Source of the DNA: an uncultured Lachnospiraceae bacterium
GTDB taxonomy: Bacteria; Bacillota; Clostridia; Lachnospirales; Lachnospiraceae
Length of the DNA stretch: 38,914 nt
Assembly: GCA_947630485.1 (NCBI GenBank)
Contig: CANRHU010000031.1
Location: forward strand, 1-38,914
Direction of reading: 5' to 3'
The notes under the pieces were generated by a model, which had not been told where the DNA came from, searched no databases, and worked only from the letters and a program-made list of their open reading frames with translations. How positions within the stretch are numbered: position 1 is the stretch's first letter; each line of letters starts with the position of its first letter. This document shows positions 34,216-38,914 of this stretch, in pieces. A program made the translations under genes and the position numbers.

Positions 34216-35817
34216 CTACGCTCTCAGATACGGGATTACCCACATGAAAAGCATAACAGCCGCAACTACCGGCCCCACCCCGACAGACCATTTTGCCCAT
34301 TTTAACGTCCTGGCCATCTCAGCAGGATCTTTTTCACTCTCCGGCATAACAAACAGCTTCTGCCTTGCTTCAAGTTCCTCGCTTGAAACTTTCCTTATGC
34401 AGGAACCTATAACCATCGCTGCCACGTTGCATACAATCCCAACAATACTGGGGTCAAGCCAGACCGGCAGGGAAGTACCGCTCAGGCTTGTATACAGTCT
34501 CAGCGCAAAACACCCCAGGAACCCAGAGAACATTCCACAGAATGCACCGGTTCTGGAAAGTTTCCTGCTGAAAATACAGCCAAACGCCACCGGCATCCAG
34601 GAACTGGCCGCGATTGCCCCGCCCAGGAACATGATCCAGAATATCGACGGAGGATTAAAAATTGCCAGCAGGCAGACTACGGCACTCACCCCCACCATGG
34701 CGGCCTGTCCGCTACGGATGGATCTTCTGCTATCCCGCGTCCTTTCATCCGGAGCAATCACATCATTAGCAAAGGAGGAACCGATCAGGGAGAGAAATGT
34801 GGTCGCCGAGGAAATCCCTGCAGCAAGGACACCCGTCAGCAGGACTATTCCTAATAATTCAGGCAGCATATTCATCGCCGCCCAAATCATCACATGGGAC
34901 GATGCTTCCATGCCATAATTTTCGAGATTGACAAATACCGCCGTCAGTCCTACAACGAATTCCAGAAGGAATACACCGATGGCTGAAATAGATGCGGATT
35001 TTACAATCGTATGCTCGTCCTTCGCCATCAGGTACCGGCTCGACTGCCACGGCCCAATCGCACATACTGACAGCCACACAACCCCATAATTCAGTCCCCA
35101 GAAGATATTTTCAATTCCTGTATCATACAGCGCACCCGGTTTGCCCCCCCAGGACAGCATCAGGGAGGTTTTCGGATCCGCTACCAGTCTGGCAATTCCC
35201 CCGCCGATTCCCCCCATCTTCCAGAAAATCAAGACGGAAGATACCAGAAGTGCACCTGTGAATATTCCCGACATTAGCGTATCCGTGATCAGTACGCCCT
35301 GGGAACCGGAAATCACAGTCGTCACAGTCAGTACAACCATCGCCAGGATAATACACACATTGTAATCCACACCGGTAACTACGTTCATCAGTGTTCCAAT
35401 CCCCTGCAGGACAGAAAGGAGATAAACGCTCATCATAATAATCGCCGTCAGGGCCGCCAGATTTCGAACCCTGGATGATACAAAGCGTTTTCCGAAAAAC
35501 TCAGGGATGGTAAGCACATTGCTCCTCCTCAGGTACCTTCCAAAAAATACTGCCCCAAGAATATAACCCGCGGACTGCATCCCCGCAAAAAGGATAATGG
35601 AGGAAAATGCCCCATCATAGCATTGAGCAGCATCCCCCATGAACATCCCTGTACTCGTATAGGATGCAATCAGGGACCCCGCAATCAGAATCAGCGGTGC
35701 ATTTCGGCCGGCCACATAGTAATCGTTAGCGTCTTTTACCTTACGGCTCACAAACACTCCTATGGTCACATATACGACCATCGAGATACACATCCCAATA
35801 AAATAGACATTAAACAT
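34216..35817 (-). CDS. Sodium:solute symporter family transporter
   Basis: A 533-residue SSS-family symporter with about thirteen membrane helices. Features are DANDYYVAGRNAPLILIAGS at the start, SLIASYTSTGMFMGDAAQ, and the ANDVIAPDERTRDSRRSIR loop. The FLSLIGSSFANDVI segment contains the conserved Ser/Thr of the sodium site region. The cargo is not evident; organic acids, amino acids and sialic acids are all known for this family. Its ATG at 35817 lies within the last codons of a 38-aa membrane protein gene, with GAGGAAG just upstream. An ATP-grasp gene follows. The IS110 remnant lies upstream and may have removed its native promoter. Confidence 0.92.
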   Translation of the reverse strand: MFNVYFIGMCISMVVYVTIGVFVSRKVKDANDYYVAGRNAPLILIAGSLIASYTSTGMFMGDAAQCYDGAFSSIILFAGMQSAGYILGAVFFGRYLRRSNVLTIPEFFGKRFVSSRVRNLAALTAIIMMSVYLLSVLQGIGTLMNVVTGVDYNVCIILAMVVLTVTTVISGSQGVLITDTLMSGIFTGALLVSSVLIFWKMGGIGGGIARLVADPKTSLMLSWGGKPGALYDTGIENIFWGLNYGVVWLSVCAIGPWQSSRYLMAKDEHTIVKSASISAIGVFLLEFVVGLTAVFVNLENYGMEASSHVMIWAAMNMLPELLGIVLLTGVLAAGISSATTFLSLIGSSFANDVIAPDERTRDSRRSIRSGQAAMVGVSAVVCLLAIFNPPSIFWIMFLGGAIAASSWMPVAFGCIFSRKLSRTGAFCGMFSGFLGCFALRLYTSLSGTSLPVWLDPSIVGIVCNVAAMVIGSCIRKVSSEELEARQKLFVMPESEKDPAEMARTLKWAKWSVGVGPVVAAVMLFMWVIPYLRA

Positions 35818-35926
35818 GTTTTTCTTCCTCGATGTCCTTGAAATCCTTTTTTAACTGTTGATACGCTAACGCTGCAGCTACTAACAACCAGACGCCAATA
35901 AAAGCGGTAATGATAATTACACCCAT
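35810..35926 (-). CDS. Small membrane accessory protein of the symporter (38 aa)
   Basis: A short gene read directly from the sequence. The product begins MGVIIITAFIGVWLLVAAAL, one transmembrane helix (about residues 3-21), followed by a charged tail with QQLKKDFKDIEEEKHV. GGAGGAG lies about nine bases before the ATG at 35926. The stop codon overlaps the symporter start by eight bases, giving tight translational coupling. Small one-helix partners encoded just before SSS transporters are known in Firmicutes (symporter small accessory proteins; compare YhdT with PanF). The function of this one is inferred from position and topology. Confidence 0.83.
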   Translation of the reverse strand: MGVIIITAFIGVWLLVAAALAYQQLKKDFKDIEEEKHV

Positions 35927-36153
35927 ATTACAGTTCTCCTCCAAACCCTCATGCCCACACACTTGGCACCACCATAAATGAAACCATGCAGGCGAGAGGC
36001 TATTGCATTTTCTGCTCTTAATGTCTATACTGACCTTAACGGTAAAGATCGTTTTCTTTTTGGGCCTGCAGCCCGTTCTCCAAACTGATCTCAGGTACTC
36101 TCATTTGCACCACCATCTGTCCAGTCGCTTTTGACAAAAGGATATATAGTAAA

Positions 36154-37441
36154 ATGATAACAGACAGAGTACCATGCCGTAAATTTTATAGCGGAGATGC
36201 CCGTATAGATAAACTTTACAACAATTGTTGTGGTATCGATGTGCACAAAAAGCTCATTGTCGCCTGCTTCCGGATAGGCATCAAGCAGGAAATTCGTGAG
36301 TTCGGTGCTACTACCAGGGGGCTTCTTGAATTGGCTGACTGGCTCAGCAATGGCAACTGCCAGATGACCGCCATGGAGAGCACCGCTTCCTATTGGAAAC
36401 CCTTGTATAACATCCTTAAATCTTCCGGGCTGGCAGCCATGGTAGTCAATGTACACCATATGAAAGCGGTTCCTGGACGTAAGACGGATGTCAAAGATGC
36501 CAAGTGGATCGCCGACCTTCGCCAGCATGGCCTGCTAAAACCCAGTTACATCCCCGATAAAGATCAGCGCGAACTCCGAGAACTGGTCCGCTACCGGCAA
36601 GGTCTTGTCGGCGAACGGACCAGAGAGTTGAACCGCCTCTAGAAGATGCTTGAAGGTGCCAATATTAAACTATCCGGCACCGTGTCAGATATCATCAATG
36701 GCAAAAACGCACGCAGTATTCTGGAATATCTGTTTACCGGCTCCGCCATGGATGAAGCCAAATACGATGAGATGTATAAACACAGTATCATCGCTCATAA
36801 CCTCAAAGCCAGTAAGGAGCAGATCATAGACGACCTTAACGGCTTTATGAGTCCCTTACAGCGCCAGATGATGAAGGAACTCTTCTGGCACATCTGGACG
36901 ATCTCAACATCCATATCAGAAATCTGGATGATGAGATCGACAATTTCATGAAGCCGGAAGAAAAGCAGGCGTCACAGGCAATCCAGAATATAACCGGAAT
37001 CGGGAACACTAGCGTTCATGCAATCATATCAGTAATCGGAACAAATATGGGCCGCCTCCCTACGGACAGGCATATTTCCTCCTGGGCAGATTTATGCCCT
37101 GGTGATAACGAAAGTGCCAAAAAGCGGAGGTCGGGAAAAACCCGGAAAGGGAATGCGCTTCTGCGGACAACCCTGATCAACTGTACGCATGCAGCTGTAA
37201 GGGAAAAAAATCATATTTCCATGCACATACGCGGATCAGCGCCCACAGAGGAAGTAAACGCGCGTATGTTGCCGTGGCCCACTCCATGCTGACTGCGATC
37301 TATCACATTCTTAAAGATGGTGTTGTTTTCAAGGATCTCGGTGCGGATTACTACAATCAGTTCAATAAGGAACGCAAGATCAATGCGTACCTGGGAAAGC
37401 TAAAAGCACTTGGCTGGGATGCTCTGGTAGCTGCCGCCTGA
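36154..37441 (+). pseudogene. IS110 family transposase, broken by one nonsense and two frameshift lesions
   Basis: The reading frame of a DEDD recombinase of the IS110 family can be followed across three segments. The N-terminal domain has CCGIDVHKKLIVACFR, TAMESTASYW and PGRKTDVKDAKWIADL, giving Asp, Glu and Asp. The C-terminal Tnp20 domain has SSWADLCPGDNESAKKRRSG with the nucleophilic Ser. Lesions: TAG at 36640-36642 where CAG (Gln) is expected; a two-base gain, or one-base loss, around CTCTTC at 36880-36885; and one A missing from the A run 37204-37210. After the last lesion the original frame continues with GSKRAYVAVAHSMLTAIYH to TGA at 37441. It is the only plus-strand gene in the window and should be inactive unless rescued in trans. 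Confidence 0.9.
36154..37441 (+). mobile_element. IS110-type insertion sequence, minimum extent
   Basis: Only the transposase remnant can be delimited. IS110 elements usually lack conspicuous inverted repeats or target duplications, and none are evident. The true ends must lie in the non-coding flanks 35927-36153 and 37442-37638. One of these should have carried the guide (bridge) RNA of the family. A GGGCCTGCAGCCC palindrome (about 36062-36074) lies in the left flank but its role is unknown. Apart from this and a ribosome binding site, I see no further features in either flank. Confidence 0.7.
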
Positions 37442-37638
37442 ACAATTCCAGCGAACACAATAACTTCTTTTGAGTTTGATAGGGGTAGTTTGCGTCTTTT
37501 TCTATCCGAAAGTTTTTGTTTCATAGTAAAAGTTGGTTCTCCATCAACTGTGTCGCGAACCCTCTGCATATCCATAAAACCTTCTTCTTTTTACTTACTC
37601 ACGTTCTCCTCATTGTCTCTGCATAATGTGTTCTGCAA

Positions 37639-38766
37639 TCACTTCAATCTCTCCCAGTTTTCCATCATCGCATAATACGGTCCAAGGTCCTCCTTATCAT
37701 AATAATACGTCACATTCGCATCCTTAAAATCCGCCAGCCATTCAGCAACTGTTATCTTCCCAGTATCCACCCGTTTTCCATAGTCGATCGGTTCCACCAT
37801 GCCCACGAAGCTATTCGGAACCTGCTTTATCACCCCCTCCGGAATATTCCCTGTCAACATTGATTCCGCCCATAATACCGGCAGATTCATACCCGCCATC
37901 GTTGATGCCCAACTCCATGTTGAATTTCGAAAGTTAATTTCACTGAAATACAGCTCATCTGTTTGATCAATCAGAAATTCCACCTCAAATATTCCTTCAT
38001 ATCCAATATCCGCGAACATACCCTCCAATCCTTTCCGAACCTGTTCATTCGTCATATTCCGCACTGTCATATAAGGGCTGTAGTATCCTGTAAGGCAGTA
38101 ATTATATGTTGACGCAATCGTAATACACACCTGCCTGCCTTTATCTATGCTGAATCCTTCCAGGCAGTACTCATTCTTTTTTTCAATGAACTTTTGGAGC
38201 AGTACGGCATCGGATCGAATCGACTCATACGCCCTTTCCAATTCCTGCGGCATATAACATATATAGACGTCCGCTTTCCATCCCCCCGAATTAGGCGATA
38301 TTGCTTTCGTAATAATCGGGAACTCCATATCAGATGGAATCTCTCCCCGCTTACAGACTTTTGTTTTTAATACTTTAAGGCCATTTTTCTCAGCGCACTT
38401 CAGGATCTTATACTTATCCATGTACTCATTGACCCTGTTCTGATTTCCTGCATTAAAAAAAATAAACCGGTCTTTCAGTTCATCATAGTGTTGATCCATA
38501 TAGCCTATCGTTTTATCATCAGAGCAAAATATAATCGGGACATCTTTTTGACTATCTCTGTATTCATTGAGAAGGATTTTATATCCGTCCTCAACAGTAT
38601 CCGCATAGTGTACCCGTGATACATACCTGCTCTTCGACATCAGTTCAGCCCTGCCTTTTACCGCAATAACCTCTGACTGAATGCCATTCCTTCCCAAGCT
38701 TCTGACAACTCCAAGTGGATTGTAATGCTCTATAGCAAAAACAATACATTTATGGTCTGACAGCAT
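37639..38766 (-). CDS. ATP-grasp carboxylate-amine ligase family protein (copy 2)
   Basis: A 375-residue paralogue of the protein encoded at 33050-34177, the same length and similar throughout. Corresponding motifs are IVFAIEHYNPLGVVRSL, PIITKAISPNSGGWKAD, LLQKFIEKKNEYCLEGFSI and YFSEINFRNSTWSWAS, where the Glu, Asn and Arg for metal and phosphate binding are kept. The last 45 or so residues (VEPIDYGKRVDTGKITVAEW onward) are almost identical. The frame is open to 38814, but AGGAG nine bases before the ATG at 38766 and the alignment with the paralogue fix the start. The biochemical role is unknown; a carboxylate-amine or carboxylate-alcohol ligation is expected from the fold. Confidence 0.87.
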   Translation of the reverse strand: MLSDHKCIVFAIEHYNPLGVVRSLGRNGIQSEVIAVKGRAELMSKSRYVSRVHYADTVEDGYKILLNEYRDSQKDVPIIFCSDDKTIGYMDQHYDELKDRFIFFNAGNQNRVNEYMDKYKILKCAEKNGLKVLKTKVCKRGEIPSDMEFPIITKAISPNSGGWKADVYICYMPQELERAYESIRSDAVLLQKFIEKKNEYCLEGFSIDKGRQVCITIASTYNYCLTGYYSPYMTVRNMTNEQVRKGLEGMFADIGYEGIFEVEFLIDQTDELYFSEINFRNSTWSWASTMAGMNLPVLWAESMLTGNIPEGVIKQVPNSFVGMVEPIDYGKRVDTGKITVAEWLADFKDANVTYYYDKEDLGPYYAMMENWERLK

Positions 38767-38856
38767 GATTTCGATCTCCTTTATCCCCAGCTCACTGAAT
38801 GAAACCAAAAACATTCAACAAAACAATTATCATAAACATGAATATTACGGTGCGGT

Positions 38857-38914
38857 GGAGCCGCCTGTCCGGTGTGGCGGGAGCCACCTGTCCGGACTGA
38901 CGGAGCCACCTTGT
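38857..38914. repeat. Short tandem direct repeats at the right edge
   Basis: Three copies of a GGAGCC(A/G)CCTGTCCGG core start at 38857, 38880 and 38902, spaced 23 and 22 bases apart; the third is cut by the window end and diverges at CCTTGT. The cores are GC-rich against an AT-rich neighbourhood. Multiple short repeats of about this size occur at the ends of some insertion sequences, for example the IS21 family, so a mobile element may begin just outside the window. Nothing in the window confirms this. Confidence 0.6.

Noticed and set aside
34019..34918. A 299-codon plus-strand frame across the end of the symporter gene
   Set aside because: It lies antisense to both the ATP-grasp and symporter coding regions, whose motifs are convincing.
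36129..36153. A TTGACA box just before the IS110 transposase
   Set aside because: The following possible -10 bases overlap the start codon, so it cannot drive this gene in the usual way; it may only matter in a circular IS junction, which cannot be tested here.
36091..36528. A 145-codon minus-strand frame overlapping the IS110 transposase
   Set aside because: The opposite strand carries the conserved DEDD motifs of the transposase, so this frame is a shadow.
1..38914. CRISPR arrays, tRNA, rRNA and riboswitches
   Set aside because: No regularly spaced repeat array, no tRNA-like cloverleaf or rRNA sequence, and no riboswitch core motif that I could recognise on reading both strands.

Overview
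The window looks like chromosomal DNA from a low- to mid-GC Firmicute of class Clostridia, most likely Lachnospiraceae. The pointers are a CIRCE-controlled clpB, strong GGAGG-type ribosome binding sites, several TTG/GTG starts, an Rpn-type PD-(D/E)XK nuclease and an IS110-type element. Species cannot be fixed from sequence alone. Nearly every gene is on the minus strand, so transcription runs from high to low coordinates. The only plus-strand gene is the broken IS110 transposase.

Layout, right to left (direction of transcription). (a) 33050-38914: two paralogous ATP-grasp ligases of identical length (375 aa) flank a sodium:solute symporter, its 38-aa membrane partner and a decayed IS110 element. 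Short GC-rich direct repeats run off the right edge. (b) 23519-32776: AT-rich surface glycan genes, namely a Wzy-type polymerase, a Wzx flippase, a candidate nonulosonate transferase, LegB, a GT-C membrane protein, two methyltransferases and a polyprenyl-phosphate glycosyltransferase. (c) 18372-23492: the legionaminic acid pathway core, LegC, a PtmE-like CBS-nucleotidyltransferase, a NeuD/LegH-like acetyltransferase, LegI (NeuB) and LegG (NeuC). (d) 9368-18284: an acyl/aldehyde module of three hotdog dehydratase-like genes, an SDR, a split transketolase, an acyl carrier protein, an AMP-forming ligase, a type II thioesterase, LuxE and LuxC. (e) 4177-9300: a lactate/malate-dehydrogenase-like enzyme, a LegF-type CMP-sugar synthetase, two Gfo/Idh oxidoreductases, a second CMP-sugar synthetase and a CysE-like acetyltransferase. 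(f) 1-3823: an Rpn nuclease and heat-shock clpB, unrelated to the glycan.

How they fit together (inference): LegB, LegC, a LegH-like enzyme, LegG, LegI and LegF would make CMP-legionaminic acid or a close relative. Wzx and Wzy would export and polymerise repeat units. The inserted module resembles the LuxCDE fatty-acid reductase (thioesterase, LuxE, LuxC) plus an ACP, but has no luciferase and no ketoacyl synthase. Its only evident carbon-carbon bond-forming enzyme is the transketolase pair. The simplest hypothesis is that a carrier-bound acyl group is reduced to an aldehyde, extended by a two-carbon ketol, and used to build or decorate an unusual sugar or nonulosonate. The second cytidylyltransferase and the two Gfo/Idh enzymes may handle that product. 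This coupling is the most novel feature of the window. No initiating phosphoglycosyltransferase or chain-length regulator is present, so the locus probably continues beyond the right edge.
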